IMG/VR virus record: IMGVR_UViG_3300029258_001841 | Coordinates: 1-29,337 of that record | Source of the DNA: a virus | Length of the DNA stretch: 29,337 bases | Direction: 5' to 3' (one strand) | Shown: in pieces, positions 7,248-13,811 of the stretch | How positions within the stretch are numbered: position 1 is the stretch's first letter | Layout of the letters: every line of letters starts with the position of its first letter | Made by a program: the position numbers and the translations under genes | The notes under the pieces: generated by a model | Databases searched by the model: none | Told to the model about the DNA's origin: nothing | The model's input: the letters and a program-made list of their open reading frames with translations, nothing else

Positions 7248-8548
7248 GCTTTCACCATCCCATCTTCGATATAGATACCAATCTCCCCGCTCGTATCGAC
7301 GTACTCGAGCCAGACCTGAAAGTCATGCTCATGGGCGAGCTCGTCGATGACCACGAAATTCTTATCACTGATGAGCGATGCTTTCCGGATGAAGAGCACC
7401 CGGAGCTCGGGATTCATTGCCATGCCGATGAGCGCTGAGATTTTTATCTGCTCGCCATCCGATGCCTGCTTGACCGGGATACCGTTATAGAGGAGGAGGT
7501 TATCGCCGAAAGCCAGACCGTCGACCGGGAACTTTGCCGCTTCGATTGCGTCGCGCTTCTTCTTCTCATGCGCATGGAGCTCGCGCTCGATATCTTCATG
7601 AGCTTCCCGCTTCGCCTTCGCTTCGGCTTTGATTTCGTGCCAGCGTTTCTTCTGGCGGATGCGCTCATTGATTGCCTCAGAGTCGGCGAGCTTCCGCTGG
7701 ATATCATCGATGTCGGGGAGTTGTTTTTTCGCTTCCATCATCGCTTTATCCGCCACCTTAAACTGCTCAGCGATTTTCGGCAACGTCTCGGTATTGAATA
7801 CTTCTCGCTTGGTCTTCAGCTCGATTAGCTTTTTTTCCAGCTCAGCAATTTCGCCTGTGATATCGTCAAGATATCTCGCCGCCTCGTTTTGCTTTTCCGC
7901 TTTATGATTCGCTTCACGTTGCAGTTCCCGAAAAGCGTCCTCGGCCTGTAATGCTTGATTGAGTTCGTCCGTCAGTTTCGAGACCGATACCAATTCATCC
8001 GGAGCGTCTTTATCATAAGTGAGATTCTCCAGATTCCTCTCGACCGAGCGCATATCCCGACCAGCTTCATGCCGCTTATCATAGAGCCGCTCGTATTCCG
8101 CCTGCCACTCCTCGGGGTCGAATCCTAAATCGATGAGCTTCTGCATGACTTCATACTGCTCCCGCTCCGACATCTCGCAGAATTCCATCGGGTCGAAAGT
8201 GAGCTGGCCGATAAGTTCATTCAGTACCTCTTGCGGATTCCGGAGCGTGTGTCCGTCCTTCGCGATGACTTTCAAGCGGGTCGTGTATCCGCCATCCTTC
8301 CTCTTGAACTGCCGGATGACTTTCAGCGTTTCGAGCTCGACCGATATCTCTCCTTCGTCCTTCCCTTTGCGGAGCGGTTGCTCCGGGATGAGCCGCTTAC
8401 CGCCGATGGCGTAAGCGATTGAATCCATGATGGTCGATTTGCCAGCGCCGTTATCACCGCTGAGCTTGACCACGTTCGGGTCAGGCGTGATTTCGATAGC
8501 CTGAACTCCTTTGATATTCTCTACTTTCAATGCAATGACCTTTGGCAT
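7244..8548 (-). CDS. SMC/Rad50-like AAA ATPase
   Basis: 434-aa protein from ATG 8548, with AGGAG 7 nt upstream; frames reaching 8989 would run into the nuclease gene and are rejected. Walker A GDNGAGKS is at residues 31-38 after the typical IKGVQ strand. Residues about 160-340 are heptad-rich, charged coiled coil. A degenerate ABC signature ASDGEQIKISALIG and a Walker-B-like VLFIRKASLISDKNFVVIDE close the head. It resembles short Rad50/SbcC-type phage ATPases that handle DNA ends, and it sits beside a RecB-type nuclease (13-nt gap) with which it may work. Confidence 0.85.
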   Translation of the reverse strand: MPKVIALKVENIKGVQAIEITPDPNVVKLSGDNGAGKSTIMDSIAYAIGGKRLIPEQPLRKGKDEGEISVELETLKVIRQFKRKDGGYTTRLKVIAKDGHTLRNPQEVLNELIGQLTFDPMEFCEMSEREQYEVMQKLIDLGFDPEEWQAEYERLYDKRHEAGRDMRSVERNLENLTYDKDAPDELVSVSKLTDELNQALQAEDAFRELQREANHKAEKQNEAARYLDDITGEIAELEKKLIELKTKREVFNTETLPKIAEQFKVADKAMMEAKKQLPDIDDIQRKLADSEAINERIRQKKRWHEIKAEAKAKREAHEDIERELHAHEKKKRDAIEAAKFPVDGLAFGDNLLLYNGIPVKQASDGEQIKISALIGMAMNPELRVLFIRKASLISDKNFVVIDELAHEHDFQVWLEYVDTSGEIGIYIEDGMVKA

Positions 8549-8561
8549 TATAGGTCTCCTT

Positions 8562-9551
8562 TCAGATGGGTTTTGAGATGATGTACTCGCAATGATTATT
8601 GTACGGGCAATCAGAGCATGGACTTGAGAAGCCCGAAAGGATGGCTGGTGACCATACTCCGGTCCGCTCCGACTCCCGGATGCTGAGTGCCGTATGCGTG
8701 ATGATATCGAGCAGCTTGTCGACTCCACTCTCATCAACGACCATCGGGGGCGGCTGCGGTCGCTTCGGCTCGAGAATCCCTTCGGCGAAATTACGCTTGC
8801 CGGGGTCATAAGCGTTGAGGTCGACGTACTGGATGAAGTCGGGATATTTATTGATATGCTGGGTTTTGATGCTACAGAACTCGCACTGATAAATTCCCGG
8901 CTCGTCCGTTTCTTTCCAAACATGGATATGCGCGTTATCGTGATGGCTCGCCACGTAAGGCAGGTCGTCATCGAGCGCGATGTATCCATGCTTCAGCGCG
9001 TAGAATTCGACCGCGAGCTGTATATTCCTCTGGAGTTCAATCATGTTCGGAGCGCTCGCCGATGTCTTGAGTTCGTGGATGCCGAGCCGTCCGTCGACCG
9101 CCACTATCTGGTCGAACCGTCCTCGCATCCGAATCGGCTCGTCCCCGTCAACGGGGATATCGAACCAGAACCATGATTCCGACTTCCGGACATCGAGCCC
9201 GGAGTTATGATGCCAGTATCCGCTCACGATACGGACCGCCGTTTCGGTTCGACCTTCCCGGCTGAACTGCTTATCTCCCCATCGGACGGGAGCGGCATCA
9301 TTAATCGATTCCTCCGCACCGATTATCTGCTCGACCAGTGACGGGATATCGAGCGATGGATTTTTGTGAAGCTGAGCTATCGCCCGATGCACCGCCTTCC
9401 CGATTACTGTAGCGGCCCATTGATATTCGGGTCGGACGTTCGGCTGCATCCTGATTCGATACAGCTCTCCGCATCTCCGGTATCTCTGGAGGCCGCTTAC
9501 GCTCTGATACCAGTTTCGGCCCTTGTACTTCGGTCCTTCGTAATCAGTCAT
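8562..9551 (-). CDS. Fe-S cluster PD-(D/E)XK nuclease (RecB/AddB/Cas4-like)
   Basis: 329-aa nuclease of the PDDEXK_1 type. Motifs in order: RRCGELYRIR with C27, GKAVHRAI with H55, GRFDQIVAV with D147, and GIHELKTSA with E160 and K162. A C-terminal CSDCPYNNHC gives C312, C315 and C321. With C27 these three form the four-Cys iron-sulfur site known in AddB and Cas4, which staples the nuclease fold. Likely a 5'-3' exonuclease for recombination or end processing, acting with the SMC-like ATPase next to it. Starts MTDYEG at 9551, 8-nt overlap with the upstream gene. Confidence 0.85.
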   Translation of the reverse strand: MTDYEGPKYKGRNWYQSVSGLQRYRRCGELYRIRMQPNVRPEYQWAATVIGKAVHRAIAQLHKNPSLDIPSLVEQIIGAEESINDAAPVRWGDKQFSREGRTETAVRIVSGYWHHNSGLDVRKSESWFWFDIPVDGDEPIRMRGRFDQIVAVDGRLGIHELKTSASAPNMIELQRNIQLAVEFYALKHGYIALDDDLPYVASHHDNAHIHVWKETDEPGIYQCEFCSIKTQHINKYPDFIQYVDLNAYDPGKRNFAEGILEPKRPQPPPMVVDESGVDKLLDIITHTALSIRESERTGVWSPAILSGFSSPCSDCPYNNHCEYIISKPI

Positions 9552-9786
9552 CGTTCACCCCTTCGTATTCTTCCTGAAGTCTATTCAGTGATGAATCATC
9601 TATTGCTTTAACTATGGGGAAGTCATCCGGATGGGGTCGCTTAGGATGATTGCATTCATTCCCGCTGTAATACGGGCAAGCGGTACAGCTATCATGTATC
9701 CGCTCCTTGTCCCAGCAATCTTCTTTCCAGAATTTCTTCAGCGCCTGTAGGTGCGCCATGTTTTTAATCGGCTCGAGCGTTCCCAT
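9544..9786 (-). CDS. Small Cys-rich protein
   Basis: 80 aa from ATG 9786 (TGATG overlap with the previous stop, GGAGG 7 nt upstream). The centre DSCTACPYYSGNECNHP has four cysteines with the C-x2-C-P-x-Y-x-G-x2-C spacing seen in iron-sulfur clips of Cas4/RecB nucleases; the next gene is exactly such a nuclease and overlaps by 8 nt. It may be a metal-binding partner, or simply an isolated clip. Function unproven. Confidence 0.55.
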   Translation of the reverse strand: MGTLEPIKNMAHLQALKKFWKEDCWDKERIHDSCTACPYYSGNECNHPKRPHPDDFPIVKAIDDSSLNRLQEEYEGVNDD

Positions 9787-10016
9787 CACTCCACCTCCCC
9801 GTCGAGCAGCTTCAGCACGCGGTCGAGGGCGTCCCTTTTCCCACCGATTTCGCGGCTTGTATAAACGTCGTATATTGTGGGGTCATCGTCTATTTCATCC
9901 CGCCACTTCTTGACCACCTCGCGGATGCGCTCGCGTTCTGCCAGCTCCCCCTCGCGTTGTCCTTCCATGCGAGCCGCATATTGTATTTGCTCTGCTGTAG
10001 TAGTGGGCTTACTCAT
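9786..10016 (-). CDS. Hypothetical 76-aa charged helical protein
   Basis: Starts MSKPTTTAEQIQ at 10016 with GGAGG 7 nt upstream and an ATGA overlap with the previous gene. Predominantly charged and helical (REGELAERERIREVVKKW), ending VLKLLDGEVE. No Cys and no recognised motif. Part of the run of tiny genes between 9544 and 11348. Confidence 0.55.
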   Translation of the reverse strand: MSKPTTTAEQIQYAARMEGQREGELAERERIREVVKKWRDEIDDDPTIYDVYTSREIGGKRDALDRVLKLLDGEVE

Positions 10017-10312
10017 GTCGTGGCCTCCCCGTCGATGATTCGCAGGACGGCCTTGTATACGCGAACTTCCCCCTCAAAATATTCGCGGTCACTACCCCGA
10101 GCATTCCTGAGATTTGCTTGTGCTGCCCGTAGCTTCGCCGCCACTTCTTCCCTCGCAGCCGCCAGCCTGTCCGCGCTGAGAGGGCGGAGGTAGGGGGTGA
10201 TTTCGTCAGCAGGCTTTCTGCCTGCATAATGGTCTTCAAGCGAATAGTGGTCATGCATATTGCTGACCGCATCAAATGTCTTCTCATCGGCTGTTCTATG
10301 GTCGTCAGTCAT
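10013..10312 (-). CDS. Hypothetical 99-aa protein
   Basis: Start placed at ATG 10312 (MTDDHRTADEK), with GGAGG 6 nt upstream, rather than the longer frame. The protein is helical and alanine/arginine rich in the middle (RLAAAREEVAAKLRAAQ) and ends RIIDGEATT. Its start module copies that of the two genes upstream. Family not recognised. Confidence 0.55.
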   Translation of the reverse strand: MTDDHRTADEKTFDAVSNMHDHYSLEDHYAGRKPADEITPYLRPLSADRLAAAREEVAAKLRAAQANLRNARGSDREYFEGEVRVYKAVLRIIDGEATT

Positions 10313-10511
10313 GGTCGGCCTCCAGTTCCCGCAGCAGGGCGCGGGCTTCATGTTTAATGCAATCCCCATTAGGGCAGTCGCCGTCGCTGCGTCCATCCGC
10401 TAGGGTTGTACCGCAGAATGGACAGGCAGCGTCCATGTGGTGCGAGTAATTCGCAATTCTCTGCGCGAGTTTTATAAATCCCTTGCGCTCAGTCGGTCGT
10501 TCGTCTGTCAT
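10305..10511 (-). CDS. 68-aa zinc-ribbon protein
   Basis: Starts MTDERPTERKG at 10511, with GGAGG upstream inside a copied start module. CPFC (residues 30-33) and a C-x4-C pair near 46-51 make a likely zinc site. The tail HEARALLRELEADHD is a diverged copy of the tail of the two genes before it. Function unknown. Confidence 0.6.
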   Translation of the reverse strand: MTDERPTERKGFIKLAQRIANYSHHMDAACPFCGTTLADGRSDGDCPNGDCIKHEARALLRELEADHD

Positions 10512-10550
10512 GATTGCGCCTCCAGTTCCGCAAGCAGGGCGCGGGCTTCT
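10507..10550. repeat. 44-bp perfect direct repeat, copy 1
   Basis: Identical to 10845-10888, 338 bp away, with a diverged third copy at 10308-10350. Each spans a gene junction: on the reverse strand it holds the last 13 codons of one gene (EARALLAELEAQS), an embedded ribosome binding site, and the ATG of the next gene. Confidence 0.9.
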
Positions 10551-10849
10551 CGCCTGATGTGGGTTTCAAATGATTCATCGAGACCATATTGCAACCCCGT
10601 TCTGCTATCAGTGATAATGATGCTTTCGGTCACTCCCGGCGTACCACTATTGGCAAGACACCCAACAAAATACATTAAGCGCTCTAGCTGGCGGTCGTAC
10701 TTGTTCCTCTCCTCTCTCGTGGCGCGAAGGTCGGCAATGAGGGCGGAAGCGATTGCATAGCACGTTTTCACGGTGACATGTTCACATTCCCACGCCAAAA
10801 TTGTCGCCTCTGTCGCACCAAGGTCAACGGGTGTCGGTCTGTCAGTCAT
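10508..10849 (-). CDS. Hypothetical 113-aa protein, junction-repeat family
   Basis: Starts MTDRPTPVDLG at 10849 and ends HIRREARALLAELEAQS. Start and end modules are shared with the adjacent genes while the middle (AWECEHVTVKTCYAI, ERLMYFVGCLANSG) is unique. The ribosome binding site lies inside the coding tail of the previous gene. Mainly helical, with three scattered cysteines. Function not recognised. Confidence 0.55.
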   Translation of the reverse strand: MTDRPTPVDLGATEATILAWECEHVTVKTCYAIASALIADLRATREERNKYDRQLERLMYFVGCLANSGTPGVTESIIITDSRTGLQYGLDESFETHIRREARALLAELEAQS

Positions 10850-10888
10850 GATTGCGCCTCCAGTTCCGCAAGCAGGGCGCGGGCTTCT
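10845..10888. repeat. 44-bp perfect direct repeat, copy 2
   Basis: Identical to 10507-10550 and, like it, straddles a stop/start junction in the leftward operon. It supplies the C-terminal tail of the 54-aa gene and the ribosome binding site and ATG of the next. Confidence 0.9.
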
Positions 10889-11010
10889 TCCTTTACAGAC
10901 GCAATCCAGTTTTCGGGATGTTGAATTTCGGCAGGCGGGACATCAAGAAGCGACTCGATAAATGCCCTCAACCTATCCCTCTCCTCCCTCGTGGTCGGTC
11001 TGTCTGTCAT
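10846..11010 (-). CDS. 54-aa hypothetical microprotein
   Basis: Starts MTDRPTTREERDRLRAFIE at 11010, with AAAGGAG upstream, and overlaps the previous stop by 4 nt (ATGA); ends EARALLAELEAQS with a second ATGA overlap into the next gene. It is little more than the shared start module, a short unique middle and the shared tail. Both overlaps and the shared ends argue that it is real. Function unknown. Confidence 0.6.
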   Translation of the reverse strand: MTDRPTTREERDRLRAFIESLLDVPPAEIQHPENWIASVKEEARALLAELEAQS

Positions 11011-11348
11011 GTCATTCGCTCCTTTCGTTTGAATTTATCCCGCTCCTCTGAAGGTATTTCGCCGAGCACCCGGATGGTGCTTGCGTCAAGTGTCGGCATC
11101 CCGTCGCTGTCGCGTCCGTTCTCTATTCCATCGAGTACGACGAACGGAGTCCCGGCGATAACGTGCTTCGCATAGTAGGCCCATGCTTCCTCGAGCGAAT
11201 ACTCATCGAGGGAGATAACGCTTATCCCGGGTTCCTTTTCACCCGTCGCGTGGTCGATGGAGTAGCCGCGCTTGATGGTGTCCTTGATATCCAAGTCCCA
11301 GCGGACATAAACGTGAGCGGGGACTTTATCGATTCGGAATTTCTTCAT
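11007..11348 (-). CDS. Hypothetical 113-aa protein
   Basis: Starts MKKFRIDKVPAHVYVRWDL at 11348 and ends KFKRKERMT. Mixed alpha/beta, with no Cys or catalytic signature seen; the IKRGYSIDHATGE and FVVLDGIENGRD blocks look like a compact globular domain. Overlaps both neighbours by 4 nt. Family not recognised. Confidence 0.55.
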   Translation of the reverse strand: MKKFRIDKVPAHVYVRWDLDIKDTIKRGYSIDHATGEKEPGISVISLDEYSLEEAWAYYAKHVIAGTPFVVLDGIENGRDSDGMPTLDASTIRVLGEIPSEERDKFKRKERMT

Positions 11349-11560
11349 CGCTTCTTCTTCCCCCTCGCGAAGATGATTGCGCGCTTACGCCCGAAGCGCT
11401 TAGTTTCGATGGAGTCGTACATCTTCCGGAGGATGCGCTCCGCTTTCCTGACTGATATGACCCCCTCCAGCTCCGGGCATTTCTTCCCATACCGGGGCCA
11501 GCGGGAGAATCCATGATAGATACGACTATCAGTCAGCCCGTTTTCGTAGGTCCATCTCAT
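11345..11560 (-). CDS. Hypothetical 71-aa basic protein
   Basis: Start taken as ATG 11560 (TGATG junction with the previous stop); a GTG one codon upstream is possible. Strongly basic, ending GRKRAIIFARGKKKR, with an aromatic N-terminus (RWTYENGL, YHGFSRWPRYG). Charge suggests nucleic-acid contact, but no fold is recognised. Confidence 0.5.
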   Translation of the reverse strand: MRWTYENGLTDSRIYHGFSRWPRYGKKCPELEGVISVRKAERILRKMYDSIETKRFGRKRAIIFARGKKKR

Positions 11561-12063
11561 CACTTCACCCAGTTTCCGGCGACGATATCGCCGATGGTGT
11601 AGGGGTAATCGATATTGCCGGAGCCGATGGCTGAGACGGAGCCGTCATCGTCTTTCGAGAGGATATTAACCCGGACGGAGCCCGGATATTCCCGATGCAT
11701 CAGGAAGTTTCCGAACTCAACGCACGTCCTGTTATCCGACGGGTCGAGTTCCTTCAGTTTATGAAGCGCTTCCTCTATAGCCGCCATGAATGGCTCGCGT
11801 CTGAGTTCCTTAGCTCCTTCGCTGTACTTCACTTCCACGAATCGATTCCCGCCGCTCAGGATTTCGCCGGAGCGCTCGTCATAGCTGACGCGCTCGAACT
11901 TATCGACGATATCCTTTATTTTCTCTGCATCCACTTCAGGGTCGCGGATGGTAACGTGTACCGTGCTCCCCATCGAGTACTGATGATGTTTGACGCTTAC
12001 GCGTCTGGCGTTGTAGCCGTGCTGCTTCAGCAGCTTTCTCATTTCCTTTGATGTGTCGCTCAT
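11560..12063 (-). CDS. LPD29-domain protein
   Basis: 167 aa from ATG 12063 (MSDTSKEMRKLLKQHG), which overlaps the previous stop (ATGA). Residues about 5-85 fit the large polyvalent-protein associated domain LPD29: a leading helix with LKQHGYNARRVSVKH, then YSMGSTVHVTIRDP, a helical EKIKDIVDKFE and the strand FVEVKY. LPD29 occurs in polyvalent proteins of phages and conjugative elements; its biochemical role is not settled. The second half (CVEFGNFLMHREYPGSVRVNIL) is not recognised. Confidence 0.65.
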   Translation of the reverse strand: MSDTSKEMRKLLKQHGYNARRVSVKHHQYSMGSTVHVTIRDPEVDAEKIKDIVDKFERVSYDERSGEILSGGNRFVEVKYSEGAKELRREPFMAAIEEALHKLKELDPSDNRTCVEFGNFLMHREYPGSVRVNILSKDDDGSVSAIGSGNIDYPYTIGDIVAGNWVK

Positions 12064-12620
12064 GAGTTTTTCTCCTGTTTGTTTTCTTCGTACCATGATG
12101 CGAGGTCGAGGATAGCGTCCTGCGCTCGCTTCGGGAATATTATCTGTGCTGACCAGTCGCGGTGATGGTCATAAATCCCCTTATCGTATAGCCTGTCGTA
12201 GACTGATATCTCGACCGGATGCTTATCGTGCGCGACCCCTTCATAGCTTCCCTTCCAGAGCTCTCGCATTTTCCCTTCGATGAAGTCAGCGTGGTGGGCG
12301 AGCTCATGGACTGCGAGCTCCCAAACGTGCCGGGCGATGAAGAGCGGGTCGGACCAGTGCGGGATATTCTTCATCGCGATAACCATCTCGATGCATCCAT
12401 GACATGATTTCCAGCGGTCCGACTTGGTGCCCTTGAGCCAGCCGAGCCGGACGCTGCAACATGATGAATGCTTACCATGGTTAGCCGTATATCGACCGTG
12501 CACTACCCGGAAGATTAAATCCTTATGGCCTTCTCTGCTCACCCCGATGAACTGCGCTGCGGATGACAGAATGCGCTTCATCAGTTTATCGGGGATATCA
12601 GTCTGATTGTAGATTCTCAC
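12060..12620 (-). CDS. HExxH metallopeptidase-like protein
   Basis: 186 aa from GTG 12620 (read MRIYNQTDIPDKL), with GGAGG 6 nt upstream and embedded in the end of the previous gene (23-nt overlap); a frame to 12698 is rejected. The centre has WELAVHELAHHADFIEG, an HExxH zinc-protease helix followed by His-Ala-Asp, as in SprT-like or related putative metallopeptidases. A preceding block (SSCCSVRLG, SCHGCIEM) is Cys-rich and may bind a second metal. The substrate is unknown; a DNA-protein-crosslink or anti-host role is speculation. Confidence 0.7.
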   Translation of the reverse strand: MRIYNQTDIPDKLMKRILSSAAQFIGVSREGHKDLIFRVVHGRYTANHGKHSSCCSVRLGWLKGTKSDRWKSCHGCIEMVIAMKNIPHWSDPLFIARHVWELAVHELAHHADFIEGKMRELWKGSYEGVAHDKHPVEISVYDRLYDKGIYDHHRDWSAQIIFPKRAQDAILDLASWYEENKQEKNS

Positions 12621-13170
12621 GCATGGCCTCCTTCCGCGTCGCCTCCCACTCGATGCGCTGCTGCTGTTCATAGTCCCGATAGATGTGGAGCGCGCCATAC
12701 TTCCAGAGGATGGTCTGCTCGATGAACTCCTTCACGTCCGCCGGAAGGTCGAGCTCAGCCCATATCTCACAGGCATCCTCGAGGTCGAAGGCGTCGTGCC
12801 CGTCCTCTTCGATGAAGATTCGCTGTGGGAGCGAATCACGGTTCGCCCACTCGACCGCATCGATAATCTTCCTCGCGAGTTCGGCGTTAATGGGGATGAA
12901 GTATTCCGGGTCCCAAAGGTTGCGGAGCGGTCGGGGAACTTCCTCCTCGGGGATTTGTTCCTCATCCGGGCCGTAGCAATGGGTCGGGTCGAGAACGATA
13001 TAGAGCTCGTTCGCGATTCCGTACTTCGGGAAATGCACCGAGTACTGGTCAGCTTGATGCGCGACGGCGAAGCCGACTCCCCAGTGTACGGATGATAGGT
13101 TGAGCTTTTGGCAAAGCTCTCTGAACGCGTCCTGAGTTACGATTCTCGGAGTCGTTCGTACATTGCTCAT
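12598..13170 (-). CDS. Hypothetical 190-aa acidic protein
   Basis: Starts MSNVRTTPRIVTQDAFREL at 13170 with AAAGGAG 6-7 nt upstream. Acidic overall (DEEQIPEEEVPR, EEDGHDAFDLEDACEIWAEL) with a helical, basic tail (RDYEQQQRIEWEATRKEAM). No catalytic motif seen. Its first 122 nt are overlapped in another frame by the end of the gene at 13049-13534. Family not recognised. Confidence 0.6.
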   Translation of the reverse strand: MSNVRTTPRIVTQDAFRELCQKLNLSSVHWGVGFAVAHQADQYSVHFPKYGIANELYIVLDPTHCYGPDEEQIPEEEVPRPLRNLWDPEYFIPINAELARKIIDAVEWANRDSLPQRIFIEEDGHDAFDLEDACEIWAELDLPADVKEFIEQTILWKYGALHIYRDYEQQQRIEWEATRKEAMRENLQSD

Positions 13171-13534
13171 GATGGTCTCCTTTCTGGTTTTGTTCCCTCG
13201 CTCTTTTCTTTTCAGCGTATCGCTGTTTATTTCTGGCTGAGATTTTTTCTCGATTCTTTTCGTAGCTTTTCCGTTGTATCTCTTCCCATCGCTCCGGATG
13301 CTCCCTTTGCCATTTATAAGTTGACTCGCGATGCCGTTCCGGATTTCGCTTCCGCCATCGGCGGCTATAATCCGGACCTCGCTCTTTAGCTTCCTCTCTG
13401 GTCAGGAGCATCGAGAATGCGCTGCTCTCGTCGGGATTGAATTTTGTCTGAGCCGGGAAAAACTCCCTGATAGCTTTCAGGATATCCCGCTTGTCGTCGA
13501 CCACGATGCATTCGTCGACGGCTTCGATGGTCAT
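13049..13534 (-). CDS. Hypothetical protein with HNH-associated charged repeats
   Basis: First gene of the leftward block, 161 aa from ATG 13534 (MTIEAVDECIVVDD). The N-terminal 50 residues look globular. Residues about 55-115 carry Arg/Glu/Asn repeats (RRWRKRNPERHRE, WQREHPERWEE, YEKNREKISARNKQRYAEK) of the kind that precede an HNH nuclease domain in phage proteins, but no HNH core follows. The final 40 residues overlap the next gene by 122 nt, unusually long here, so the frame may have been extended by loss of a domain. Confidence 0.55.
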   Translation of the reverse strand: MTIEAVDECIVVDDKRDILKAIREFFPAQTKFNPDESSAFSMLLTREEAKERGPDYSRRWRKRNPERHRESTYKWQREHPERWEEIQRKSYEKNREKISARNKQRYAEKKRAREQNQKGDHHEQCTNDSENRNSGRVQRALPKAQPIIRTLGSRLRRRASS

Positions 13535-13576
13535 GGCTCTCGCTCTCCTTTCGATATCGATGTTCATTCATCTAAT

Positions 13577-13605
13577 ATAATATCATGGAATCAGGGAAAT
13601 ATCAA
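13577..13605 (-). promoter_or_regulatory. Extended -10 sigma70 promoter for the leftward block
   Basis: Reverse strand: TTGATA (13600-13605), 17-bp spacer, TATTAT (13577-13582) with TGA directly before the -10. It lies in the divergent region, and transcription would start near 13570, about 35 nt before the first leftward gene. Confidence 0.7.
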
Positions 13606-13666
13606 GACTCTATAAAATAAGGATAAAATGGATATGAGGAAATTCCCGGATTCCCCGACTTTCCCC

Positions 13667-13694
13667 TTGAAATCCGTATCCCGTCTGATATCAT
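13667..13694 (+). promoter_or_regulatory. Extended -10 sigma70 promoter for the rightward block
   Basis: TTGAAA (13667-13672), 16-bp spacer ending TGA, and TATCAT (13689-13694). It faces the replication-initiator-like gene with a leader of about 110 nt that holds two stem-loops. No other good rightward promoter is seen in 13568-13811. Confidence 0.55.
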
Positions 13695-13704
13695 CGGGAT
13701 TAGC

Positions 13705-13746
13705 CCGGGCAGGCAAAATTGAATCAGGAGTCCCGGACCTGCCCGG
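13705..13746 (+). other. Leader stem-loop 1
   Basis: Perfect 9-bp inverted repeat, CCGGGCAGG (13705-13713) and CCTGCCCGG (13738-13746), with a 24-nt loop just after the rightward promoter. No T-run follows. It could be an operator or a structured leader element. Confidence 0.55.
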
Positions 13747-13762
13747 CCCACCGGGGCTTCAT

Positions 13763-13804
13763 GGGAGGGGGATGCAACGCCCCTCGCATTCCCCTCCCGA
13801 GGGG
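13763..13804 (+). promoter_or_regulatory. Leader stem-loop 2 with ribosome-site-complementary loop
   Basis: A 13-bp hairpin (arms 13763-13775 and 13786-13798, one G-U pair) stands immediately before GAGGGG (13799-13804), the only Shine-Dalgarno-like stretch, 7 nt from the ATG at 13812. The 10-nt loop contains CCCCTC (13780-13785), the exact complement of that site, allowing an H-type pseudoknot that would hide it. A translational control role is inferred. Confidence 0.5.
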
Positions 13805-13811
13805 TGGATAG

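Noticed and set aside
8549-8989. N-terminal extension of the SMC-like ATPase by about 147 residues
   Set aside because: The extension is Ser/Arg-rich nonsense overlapping the nuclease gene antiparallel in codon pattern; ATG 8548 has a good ribosome site and begins the canonical Walker A domain.
8694-9176. 160-aa rightward frame
   Set aside because: Antisense to the PD-(D/E)XK nuclease, which has all catalytic and Cys motifs.
12685-13095. 136-aa rightward frame
   Set aside because: Opposite strand of a gene in a compact overlapping operon; no promoter or ribosome site.
13571-13630. Second rightward promoter at TATAAA near 13611
   Set aside because: No -35 at usable distance; the site at 13667-13694 matches consensus better.
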